A stretch of 47,986 nucleotides of DNA, from assembly GCA_937899415.1 (NCBI GenBank), contig CALBPI010000067.1, forward strand, positions 1-47,986. The letters run 5' to 3'. The position numbers and the translations under genes are program-made. Under the pieces are notes generated by a model. It was given only the letters and a program-made list of their open reading frames with translations. It was not told the DNA's origin and ran no database searches. Below, one piece after another: positions 1 to 8,700 of the stretch. This stretch comes from an uncultured Gammaproteobacteria bacterium (GTDB lineage: Bacteria; Pseudomonadota; Gammaproteobacteria; Steroidobacterales; Woeseiaceae). Positions within the stretch are counted from its first letter, which is position 1. Each line of letters opens with the position of its first letter.

Positions 1-354
1 CACGGACATGATGAGTTCGGCGGTACCTGCAACAACGTGGCCCAGCACCGATGAGCCGCGCAATAATCCGACCGTGATTGCGACACATCGAAACTGTCGA
101 GTTCGAACGGCACCCGCGCCGGCAAACAGGAACTCGATGACCGAAGTCATCGCGAGTGTGACCAGGGCGCTATAGATCCCCTGGGTCAGACCTGCCAGAA
201 CCATGCTGTCGAAGCCGTGCGAGCGGTTCGCCCACGCGCCCCAAATGGCGTAGAACGCGAAAGCGACCGCGGCGGCACCCGCGGCGCGCAAGACGGGCGA
301 GCGGTACCAGCCGCGACGCGACGAGCGTTCGTGATGATCGCGGAACGAGGCCAT
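1..354 (-). CDS. Membrane protein, N-terminal part (cut by window edge)
   Basis: An uninterrupted minus-strand frame runs from an ATG at 354 off the left edge, giving about 118 residues with no stop. After a basic start (MASFRDHHERSSRRGWYR) come at least two hydrophobic stretches, roughly residues 18-42 and 52-78, with a further apolar run near residues 92-115. This suggests an integral membrane protein with a cytoplasmic N-terminus. I do not recognise the family. No strong Shine-Dalgarno sequence precedes the ATG, so an upstream TTG is possible. It lies about 180 bases downstream of the EAL protein gene on the same strand and could be co-transcribed. Confidence 0.55.
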   Translation of the reverse strand, partial: MASFRDHHERSSRRGWYRSPVLRAAGAAAVAFAFYAIWGAWANRSHGFDSMVLAGLTQGIYSALVTLAMTSVIEFLFAGAGAVRTRQFRCVAITVGLLRGSSVLGHVVAGTAELIMSV

Positions 355-537
355 TGCAGTCGACGTCAACCGCAAGGGCTTGGCAGCCGCGGCGGTGGCG
401 TTGGCCGTCCAGGGTGGTGGCGGAGGGCGCGCATGTCGTCGGAGACCCGGGCGGGCTGACAAACATTTCAGGGCATAGGGATCGGGCCGAGCAACACCTG
501 TTTAATGAGACAGAGACGCGCGTACAGACGTGGCGAA

Positions 538-2877
538 TCAGGCGATCGACGTGAAGGCGCGGTCGCCCGAGCGCCGCTCGGACAGATCTATCGGGACGTA
601 GTCCTGAAGCCAGGCAATGAACTCGGGTGCGGGTAGCGGTTTGCTCAGAAAGTAACCCTGGATGCGTTCGCAGCCGACAGCCGCCAGTAGCCGTGCCGTC
701 GTCTCGTCCTCGACGCCCTCGGCTACGACCTCGAGACGCATGCCGTGCGCAATTCCGACGACGGTCCGCACGATTTCCGAGTTGTGCGCGTCAGTCGCTA
801 GATTGTCGATGAAGGCCTTGTCGATCTTGAGTTCATCGAGCGGGATCTGACGAAGCTGGGCCAGTGATGAATGCCCGGTACCAAAGTCGTCCATGGAAAT
901 CTTAACGCCCAGATCACGAAGACTGTTGAGCACCTGCACCGCTTTGGCGATGTCTTCCATGATTGCGCTTTCCGTCACTTCGAGCGTCAGGCGCGATGCC
1001 GCCAAGCCATGGCGCGCCAATGTCTCCTGAACATAGTCGGTCAGACCGCTTTCCATCAGATCGCGCGTGGACAGGTTCACGGCAACGTCAACGTGATGAC
1101 CGCTGGACTCCCAACTTCTGCAGGATCGGCAGGCGTCATCGATCACATAACGACTGAGCTCCACAATAAGACCCGACTTTTCTGCCGCGGGAATGAAGTC
1201 GTCCGGGCTCAGGAATCCCATGTCAGGATGGATCCATCGAATCAGCGACTCCACACAATGCACTTGGCCATCGGGCAAACCGGCCTTGGGCTGGTACCAG
1301 ACCTGGAATTCGCGGTCGCGAATGGCACGGGGAATATCGTTGACGATCTGCAGGCGGCGCGTGAACTCCGCTGCGAAGCTCAGGTGATAAGGGCCGCAGC
1401 GTACGCCCTTGCTCTCCGCCTGCACGCGTGCAATCGATGCGAAACGGAGCAATTCATCCGCGCGGTCCGAGTGTTCGGGATGCTTCGCGATGCCGACCAC
1501 TGATGGCAGGATCACGCGACTCTTACCGAGACGCGTACCCGCGTCGAGCCGCTCCTGGATCTTCAAAGCCATGCCGGTCGCACAGTCGACGGCCGTGCCT
1601 GGCAACACGATGGCGAACTCATTCGTGCCGATGTGATAGACGCTGCCCGCGTCGCCGACACAGTCGACTAGCGCCTGGGCCGCCAGACGAATCAATTCGT
1701 CGTTGGCACTGTGGCCCAGCGTTGATGAGATTTCCGCCATACGCGAGAGATGAACCGAGAGCACGCTGATGCAGTCCATTCCGGACTGCGGTCTGGCGAT
1801 CAGCGCATCGAGGTCTTTGAGCGTCCGACTGATATTGGGCAGATCGGTCAGCGCATCGTGGGTCGCGAAGTGCGAGATGTGCCGTTCGCGGTCTGAGATG
1901 GCTTTGCGCATCGCATTGAAGCTGTCGGCGAGCTGGCCGAATTCATCGCGCGTGTCGAGTGACACGCCTTTTCGATAGTTCCCGGACATCATTTGCCGTG
2001 CGGCCACACCGAGCACCTTGAGCGGCTCGGATACTGTGCTGGACAGCCAGGCGCAGGCCCCCACGGCGACTAGCAGTAACACTGCGCCGAACAACAACAG
2101 GTTTCGGCGCGCCTCGTTGTAGGGTGCGAGCACCTCGCGCATGGAGCGTTGCATCACGACGAGCACGGTCGCGGTGCGCGTGCTGAACGGCGTATTGATC
2201 GATAGCAGCGTGTCGTTCTGTGAAGACACGAGGTAGGGTTGGTTCAGACTTGCGTTCTGGTCGAACGCACTGCGCCGAGCAAACAATCCCTGCTTGCTGC
2301 CAAGGCCGGCGAGCGACACGTCGAGCCCGGTCAGGCTGGAGAGCTGGGTCTCGAGTTCCCGGTCGAGCGGGAAGCCGAGCGCAACCCAGCCGATGGTGGT
2401 CGGGGCACGCAAGGGGACCACGACGAGCTGGAACGGCACGTCAGCGACCGCCATGGCGAACTCCCGCTGTCCGTCTTCGGCTTGTTCAACGACCGCTGTG
2501 AAGTCGAGGCTGGGATCGAATGATGTCGAACCCAGCAGGGCGCCATCTCTATCAACGATGGCGCCGAATGCAGCACCCACGCGACGGCTGTGGTTTTGCA
2601 GGACGGATCGAATCGTATCCGCGTCCTGCGTCGCCGCCGCTTCCTTGAGGCCGAAGTCACTGGCAAGAACGACAGCACTGTTACTGAGTTGCTCGCTGCG
2701 CGCTGAGAGGAATTCTTCTGCCACGCCCGTCCCAACGAGCAGCGAGGCTCTCGCCGTCTCAGTAACGTCCTGTTGCACCGTCCGCAGCACGAAGTAGAAC
2801 GTTACGAACTGCACGATCGCAAGCGGCGCGAGCGTGAAGATCAGCAGCTTTGTCCGAAACCGGGTGGAACGAAACAT
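538..2877 (-). CDS. Membrane-bound c-di-GMP phosphodiesterase (sensor-HAMP-degenerate GGDEF-EAL)
   Basis: The protein has about 779 residues. A TM helix (~9-33) is followed by a periplasmic sensor region (~34-255), a second TM (~258-281), HAMP (~282-335), a GGDEF-fold domain (~340-500) and an EAL domain (~515-770). The GGDEF signature is replaced by GTNEF near residue 415, so cyclase activity is unlikely. The EAL motif reads ESL (near 544), but the other catalytic-site motifs are present: NLSTRDL, EVTES, DDFGTG, KIDKAF, AEGVED and QGYF. By family knowledge this predicts a membrane phosphodiesterase that degrades c-di-GMP in response to a periplasmic signal. The ATG at 2877 is preferred over an in-frame TTG two codons upstream. 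The gene is divergent from the cupredoxin-like gene at 3018, so the two may share a control region. Confidence 0.9.
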   Translation of the reverse strand: MFRSTRFRTKLLIFTLAPLAIVQFVTFYFVLRTVQQDVTETARASLLVGTGVAEEFLSARSEQLSNSAVVLASDFGLKEAAATQDADTIRSVLQNHSRRVGAAFGAIVDRDGALLGSTSFDPSLDFTAVVEQAEDGQREFAMAVADVPFQLVVVPLRAPTTIGWVALGFPLDRELETQLSSLTGLDVSLAGLGSKQGLFARRSAFDQNASLNQPYLVSSQNDTLLSINTPFSTRTATVLVVMQRSMREVLAPYNEARRNLLLFGAVLLLVAVGACAWLSSTVSEPLKVLGVAARQMMSGNYRKGVSLDTRDEFGQLADSFNAMRKAISDRERHISHFATHDALTDLPNISRTLKDLDALIARPQSGMDCISVLSVHLSRMAEISSTLGHSANDELIRLAAQALVDCVGDAGSVYHIGTNEFAIVLPGTAVDCATGMALKIQERLDAGTRLGKSRVILPSVVGIAKHPEHSDRADELLRFASIARVQAESKGVRCGPYHLSFAAEFTRRLQIVNDIPRAIRDREFQVWYQPKAGLPDGQVHCVESLIRWIHPDMGFLSPDDFIPAAEKSGLIVELSRYVIDDACRSCRSWESSGHHVDVAVNLSTRDLMESGLTDYVQETLARHGLAASRLTLEVTESAIMEDIAKAVQVLNSLRDLGVKISMDDFGTGHSSLAQLRQIPLDELKIDKAFIDNLATDAHNSEIVRTVVGIAHGMRLEVVAEGVEDETTARLLAAVGCERIQGYFLSKPLPAPEFIAWLQDYVPIDLSERRSGDRAFTSIA

Positions 2878-2883
2878 CGACAA

Positions 2884-3017
2884 GGCCTAAAGCGGAGTGC
2901 CGGACGGGCGATACAGGGAATAGTAGGCAAATGACGCCGCCGAAGATGTGGCGTGCATCACGGAAGCGGTAGTGCTTCGGCCAATAAACTCAAGAGCTTG
3001 TAACGCAGGTAACGACA
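2884..3017. promoter_or_regulatory. Divergent intergenic control region
   Basis: These 134 bases separate the start of the EAL protein gene (minus) from the start of the copper-protein gene (plus), so promoters for both directions should lie here. The stretch near 2975-3005 is locally AT-richer. I could not settle on a convincing -35/-10 pair, so only the position of the region is supported. Confidence 0.35.
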
Positions 3018-3644
3018 TTGAAACGGCTCGCTTCGTGTGCACTCTTGATTGCTGCCGGCGCAGTGTTTGGCGCAGAAGTCGATGTCGTTGTTCTCGACCG
3101 TGACGGACGCGCTGTGCCCGACGTTGTGGTGTCGGTGTCTGGCACTGGACTATCTCCGGATGAGTCCCTCGACACGGCAGTGATGCAGCAGGTTAACGAG
3201 GCGTTTTCCCCGCATATCGTTGCTGTGCGCAGCGGACAGTCAGTGGCATTTCCCAACAACGATCCGATTGCGCACCACGTGTACTCATTCTCGCGACCCA
3301 ACGACTTCACGCTGCCACTGTCGAAGGACCGAAACCCGGCACCGGTTGCCTTCGAGAGCGAGGGTGTTGTCGTGGTGGGCTGCAATATCCACGACCATAT
3401 GCTGGGCTACATTCTGGTTCTTGAGGCTCCTCGATTTGCGATCACTGATGACGCGGGGCAGGCGCGGCTGGACGTCAGTGGCGCCAGCGAAGACCTGGTC
3501 TTTGAGATTTGGAGCCCACGCATTCGAGACGGGCGGCCAGTGACCACGCAGCAGATCACGGCAAGCGACAGTGACGGCGTCGTGTTCAAGCTGCAGAAAA
3601 AACTGCGGCCTGAGGCCCGACAGGAATCATGGTCCGATTACTGA
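3018..3644 (+). CDS. Periplasmic cupredoxin-like (methylamine utilization protein-like) protein
   Basis: This 208-residue secreted protein has a signal peptide of about 18 residues (MKRLASCALLIAAGAVFGA). The middle part looks like a cupredoxin fold with a plausible type 1 copper site: a His in PIAHHVYSF, then Cys, His and Met in GCNIHDHMLGY, the usual order of ligands. Proteins of this kind are often annotated 'methylamine utilization protein', but nothing else of a methylamine pathway is present, so that role is not supported. The gene uses a TTG start at 3018; no ATG fits the signal peptide. It overlaps the next gene by 16 bases, implying co-expression with the outer-membrane-like protein. 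A role in copper binding or electron transfer is inference. Confidence 0.8.
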   Translation: MKRLASCALLIAAGAVFGAEVDVVVLDRDGRAVPDVVVSVSGTGLSPDESLDTAVMQQVNEAFSPHIVAVRSGQSVAFPNNDPIAHHVYSFSRPNDFTLPLSKDRNPAPVAFESEGVVVVGCNIHDHMLGYILVLEAPRFAITDDAGQARLDVSGASEDLVFEIWSPRIRDGRPVTTQQITASDSDGVVFKLQKKLRPEARQESWSDY

Positions 3645-4873
3645 GTATCTTGTCGCTGGTTGTTGCCAGCTCAGCGATGGCGGACCGGGGTAGTGGTCAG
3701 CGAATCCAAATGGGCGCTGAGATCGTGGTGTCGCACTCCGACGCCGAGGTCTCATGGCGCGACGGCGGCCTGGGAAAACTCGCGGACACCGATAATGGCT
3801 TGTCTGCCTACCGCTTCTATCTGGACTACTCGGGTCGCCTCGCGGATACCGTCACGGCCAACCTGGTCGCAGAAGCGTTCGACGATGAGCGCAACGATAG
3901 CCTGGGGCTGACGGAGGCCTACTTGCAATGGCGGCCTGTGCCCGTCAACGCGCTGCGCACGCAGGTTCGCGTGGGTATGTTTTACCCGCGGCTGTCACTT
4001 GAGAACGGCGATCCCGGCTGGAGCAGTGAATTCCTGAATTCATTTTCGGCGATCAACAGTTGGGTCGCCGAAGAACTCCGCACGTTTGGTGCCGAACTCG
4101 ATGTTCACCTGCGCGTCTCGGTGCTCGGGCAACCCCTTCGGGTCGGGCTCACCGGGTCGCTGTTCTGGAACAACGATCCTGCGGGTGGGCTGCTGGCCTG
4201 GCGCGGTTGGTCGCTGCACGGGCGACAGTCACGTCTGGGAGAATCGTTGGCTCTGGCAGAGCTACCGACATTGCATGATGACGGCCTCTTCTCGGGACAG
4301 GCGGAAAACCTAAAGCCGTTCGAGGAACTGGACGGCGAGGCGGGCTACACCGTCGGCGTGCATTTCCGAACGCAGCGTGGCTTATTGCTGCAGGCCTCGC
4401 ACTACGACAATCGAGCTGACCCGCTCCTGCTGGAAGGCGGCCAGTACGGCTGGGGCACGCGATTCAATCAAGTCGGTCTTAGAACACGCCTGCCGGGCGA
4501 CGTAACCCTGATCTCGCAGTGGATGTCGGGCAGCACGCAGATGGGCCCTGTGGATCACGGGCGCCACGCTGTGGACCTGACCTTCAGAAGTCATTTCGTC
4601 CTGGTCAGCCGCGATTGGGGAGATCGGCGTGTGTCCTTGCGCTATGACGACTTCGAGACTGTTAATCGTGATACGACCCCGATGGACACCAACGCCGAGT
4701 CTGGCAACGCGGTTGCGGTTGCGTATCGACACCGCTTGAGCGATCGCGCTGAGGCCTTCGCAGAATGGTTGTCCATCAACGCCCGGCGCGACGCGCGAAT
4801 GTACTTCAGTGAACCGACGCGCGCGCGCGAAAACCGGGTGACCCTGAACTTGCGGTTCTCCTTCGATCTGTAG
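3629..4873 (+). CDS. Predicted outer-membrane beta-barrel protein
   Basis: The 414-residue product has a clear signal peptide (MVRLLSILSLVVASSAMA). It then consists of alternating amphipathic strands rich in aromatic and Gly/Arg/Asp residues, ending in TLNLRFSFDL. This is the pattern of a porin-like beta-barrel. No specific family motif was recognised. Its start lies inside the 3' end of the cupredoxin-like gene (16-base overlap), so the pair is probably one transcription unit and may act together in the envelope. It could equally be a secreted non-barrel beta-protein, but the strand periodicity and C-terminus favour the outer membrane. Confidence 0.7.
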   Translation: MVRLLSILSLVVASSAMADRGSGQRIQMGAEIVVSHSDAEVSWRDGGLGKLADTDNGLSAYRFYLDYSGRLADTVTANLVAEAFDDERNDSLGLTEAYLQWRPVPVNALRTQVRVGMFYPRLSLENGDPGWSSEFLNSFSAINSWVAEELRTFGAELDVHLRVSVLGQPLRVGLTGSLFWNNDPAGGLLAWRGWSLHGRQSRLGESLALAELPTLHDDGLFSGQAENLKPFEELDGEAGYTVGVHFRTQRGLLLQASHYDNRADPLLLEGGQYGWGTRFNQVGLRTRLPGDVTLISQWMSGSTQMGPVDHGRHAVDLTFRSHFVLVSRDWGDRRVSLRYDDFETVNRDTTPMDTNAESGNAVAVAYRHRLSDRAEAFAEWLSINARRDARMYFSEPTRARENRVTLNLRFSFDL

Positions 4874-4975
4874 CGACGAAAGCCTCAGCGCATCCTGTCT
4901 GACATAACGCCCTCCTAATTGCCGTTTGCCTGTCAACGCATCTCGCGCTCGCCCGTTATTCAGGGCAAAGCAAGC

Positions 4976-5593
4976 ATGAGTAGACCGATGGCAACGACGA
5001 GCACGATGAGAACATTAGTGGCGGTGAGCGCCTTGTTTTGTTTCGGCCTGGGTTCGGCGCCCCTGATGGCGGCCGACGCCTGGCAACGGATCGAGCACCC
5101 GACGCTCGATATGCTGTTCACGAGTCCGGCTGCGGACTTCTCAGGTTACGAACAGGTCTATCTCGAGCCGGTTTCGGTGTGGTACCCGACGCAGAGCACA
5201 ACGGCCGCGGATCGCGTCGACACGCTTCGCGACTGGGCCGCTCGCGAGCTCGGTAGTGCAATCGCGGCGAACGGCCTTGAGATTGCCGATGCGCCCGGGC
5301 CGAACACGATGATTGTCCGCGTCCAGTTCATCGACTTCTCGGACACGCCGGTGTCAGCGCAAGCACTCGCGTGGAAGCGCCGCTTTACCTTCAACGTCGA
5401 GCCCGGCCACGTGACGATGGTCGCTGAATTGGTTGACGCGAGCACGGGCGACACGGTTGTGCGCATGGCGGACATGCAGGACGAGCCCAACGAACTGCCG
5501 GATGATCTGCAGTCTGCGCTGACCGGCTGGAGCACCGTCGTAGCGACGGCTGTGGTGGCGCCTACAAGCAAGGCGCAACTGGCCAGTCGCTAG
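4976..5593 (+). CDS. DUF3313-like secreted protein
   Basis: About 205 residues, with a hydrophobic export signal (MRTLVAVSALFCFGLGSAPLMAA) beginning around residue 11. The mature part (DMLFTSPAADFSGYEQVYLEPVSVW and following) resembles the DUF3313 family of proteobacterial lipoprotein-like envelope proteins. No lipobox Cys is visible, so it is probably a soluble periplasmic form. The start is uncertain: ATG codons at 4919, 4976, 4988 and 5006 are all in frame, and 5006 would give the tightest signal peptide. The gene is about 100 bases after the beta-barrel gene on the same strand and may belong to the same unit. Function is unknown. Confidence 0.7.
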   Translation: MSRPMATTSTMRTLVAVSALFCFGLGSAPLMAADAWQRIEHPTLDMLFTSPAADFSGYEQVYLEPVSVWYPTQSTTAADRVDTLRDWAARELGSAIAANGLEIADAPGPNTMIVRVQFIDFSDTPVSAQALAWKRRFTFNVEPGHVTMVAELVDASTGDTVVRMADMQDEPNELPDDLQSALTGWSTVVATAVVAPTSKAQLASR

Positions 5594-5629
5594 ACCGGAC
5601 ACGCCGCTGCGTGCAGCATCCCTACGTCG

Positions 5630-5652
5630 GGTCACACGGTACCCGTGTGACC
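5630..5652 (+). terminator. Perfect 10-bp hairpin, possible terminator without U-tract
   Basis: GGTCACACGG at 5630-5639 pairs perfectly with CCGTGTGACC at 5643-5652 across a 3-base loop, 37 bases after the DUF3313-like gene stop. No run of T follows, so it is either a weak terminator, an mRNA 3'-end stabiliser, or a palindromic protein-binding site in front of the 5743 gene. Confidence 0.45.
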
Positions 5653-5742
5653 TGCGTCTCAGCCCGGTCGTCCAGCCGCCCCTGATGCTAAAGACCCCCT
5701 GTCAGTTGCCGCTGACCCGGCGATGGGCTGGGTGATCAAAAA

Positions 5743-8700
5743 ATGGCATTACGTAAACTCACAAGCGCCCTGTGCGCAACGCTGGTCTGCGCGGGAAGTG
5801 CCGCGCTGGAAGTACCGCTCGACGCTGAACCGCCGTTCAAGCTGTTTTCAGTCGCCGAGGGCCTGAATCAGAAGACGGTCCTCGCTGTGGCGCAGGACGA
5901 GGACGGCTTTCTCTGGATCGCCACTTTCGGCGGACTGAACCGTTTCGACGGGCGCCATTTTGATAGCTTCACGACTCGCGAAGGCTTGCGTCAGAACCTC
6001 ATTCAGGCGCTGCTTGTCGACGACGGAAACCGAATATGGGCCGGCGATGCTGCGGGCGGTCTCTCCCTTATCGAAGACGGGCGCGTCGTGCGCATCTTCG
6101 AGCCCGACGAGGAAGCACGTGGTGTCGCCCGCGCGATTCTTCAGGTGGGCAACACACTCTACGTGGGCACCCAGCCCGGCGGCTTGCGGCGACTCGACGT
6201 CACGAACCTTGATGCCGGCCTGACGCGGATCGAGGGCGCGCCCAACGAGATCATCGTGATGGTGCGCGGCCGCAACGGTCTGATCTACGTGCTCAGCAGT
6301 GACGGCTTGTACCACTTTGAGGAAAGCAGCTCGGAGTTCGAGCGGATCCTCGAAGGCGCTTCTGCGCTGAGCAGCGATGCCAACGGCAACATCGTGGTTG
6401 GCAACGTCGATGGTCGCGTGGGCCAGCTACGCCAGGACAGCGGCATCGACTGGTTCGAGCAGCAATTCAGCGATCGCGTCACGGGACTAATCCAACGTGA
6501 CGGTGAGATTCGTTGGGTGTTTGTGACGTCCGTCGGCATCCTGCCGTTCGACAACCCGGACGCCGCGCCACTGCTACAACGCAGCGGCGGCGCCAGCGCG
6601 CTCTATGATCAGGAGGGCGTGCTCTGGATTCCGATCCGTGGCGGATTGGCTCGCTACTTAGGCTCACGCTTCGAGCACTACGGGCTCGAAATGGATGGCA
6701 ATAAACCGGAGGTGTTCTCGATTCTGCCCGACGGTCGTGATGGCCTGTGGTTCGGCACGAGCCAGGGTCTGCTTCACCTTGCCGCCGACGGCACCCTAAG
6801 CAACCGCTCCGATGCGCTCGAGATACCACGCCGCGAAGTGCGCGACGTCGTGTTGTCGCCCGATGGCAAGACGCTCTGGATTGCCCACGTCCAAAATCCG
6901 ACCTACGGCATCGACCTCGAGTCGCAGACCATCTCCAAGACGCTGGGCAGCGAAAACAGCGTCACGGTCCGGGCCTTGAGCGACCCGCAGGGACGTCTCT
7001 GGACGGGTTCCTATTTGGGTACGCTGGATCGCTACGACCCGGCGACGGATGAAACCCGTACCTACGAGCTCGGCAACGGCGCGGCCATCTACGCGATGGA
7101 CCTCGCACCCGATGGCACACTCTGGTTCGCCGCGAACTACCAGGGTTTGTTTCGCCTCGACACCACCGACGAGGCGGCCGAGCCCGAGCAGGTCATCCCG
7201 TACGAGGCGCTGCAGCAGGAGTTTTTCACTCAGATTGTCGTTGAGGGTACCGGTGACGCCGCTGTGATCTGGCTTGCGGGCATTGAGGGCAATCTGCTGC
7301 GCATTCAAAACGGCGTCGCGTCCCAGGTCATCAATGAGCCTGTGTTGTCCGACCACACGATCTACGCGATACAGCCGCTGCCGGACAACACCATCGTGCT
7401 CGCAACCAGCCGAGGCGCCTACCGCTACGACACAGCGCTCGAGGAACTCGACCACTACACGGCACTTGATGGTTTCGTCGCGATTGAGGCCAAGGTGCAC
7501 GCGACCTACTACGACGGCGGAGACCACCTGCTTATTGGCACGACGAGCGGCGTCACCAAGATGGACATCAGCGTGCCCATGGCGGGCGTGCCTGTGCCCA
7601 AGCCTCTGATTACGTCACGCACCATCGGCGACGTCGTCGTTCGCCCTAATGATGCGCTGCCAGAAGAGTCACTGTCAGGCGAAGTCCGCATCGACTTCAC
7701 TGCGGTGTCCACGCTCAAGCCGGACGCCATCGAGTACAGCTACCGGCTGAATGGCCAGGACGCCGACTGGAGTCGCGCGACACTGACCACGTCGATTTCC
7801 TATTCCAACCTCAACCCCGGCGATTACGCATTCGAGGTCCGTGCGCGGCTCGCCGGTGGCGAGTGGAGCAGTCCGGCGGCGTGGTCCTTCGTCGTGCCGA
7901 CGCCGTTTTGGCGTACATCCTGGTTCATGGCGCTTGCGGCATTTGTCATGACCGCTATCGTCTGGTCGATCGTCCAGCTGCGTCTGCGCTCGGTGGCGCG
8001 CATTAACGAGCGCCTGCGTGCCGAAGTGGCAGAGCGTACTGAGTCCATCGAGGCGGGGCGGCGCGCACTCGAGGAAATCAACGCGCAATTGAGCAGCGAG
8101 ATTCTCGAGCGACAAAAAGCCGACGAACTGCGTGCAGAGATCGAGGCGCGATTCCAGCAGGCCTATCACAACTCACCCGTTGGTATGGCGCTCGTGAACA
8201 CCGAGGGTCTCGTCTACGACGCCAACCCGAAGATGCGCGCTTTGTTCTGGCCGCACTCGCGAGAAAACGACAAGGCGCCGCTGTTCCATATCGTTGCCAA
8301 GGAAGACCGCAAGAAGTTCGAGGCCTTCCTCAATGCCTGTGCGCTGGACCAGGCAACAGAGACGAGCATGGAGTGCGCGTGTATTGCCGACGACGGGGCG
8401 ACCCTGCACATCGACTTTCACCCCTCTGCGGTCCGCGACCAGCACGGTGAGCTCAAGTACCTCGTCGTGCTGGCCAACGATGTCACACAAAGTCGTGCCA
8501 TGACGGACCAGCTGGCCTATCAGGCCCGCTTCGATGAGCTCACAGGGCTCTGCAACCGACGTGCGTTCGCTGAGAAGCTCAAAGGCGTCGGCGACCGCGT
8601 GGACGCTGGCGCATCCGCATTCCTGATGTTCCTCGACCTAGACCAGTTCAAGGTTGTGAACGACACCTGCGTGCTCGCCGCGTGTGATGAGCTGTTGCGT

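Noticed and set aside
3018-3644. Methylamine catabolism gene
   Set aside because: The common database name for such cupredoxin-like proteins is not supported by any methylamine dehydrogenase gene here.
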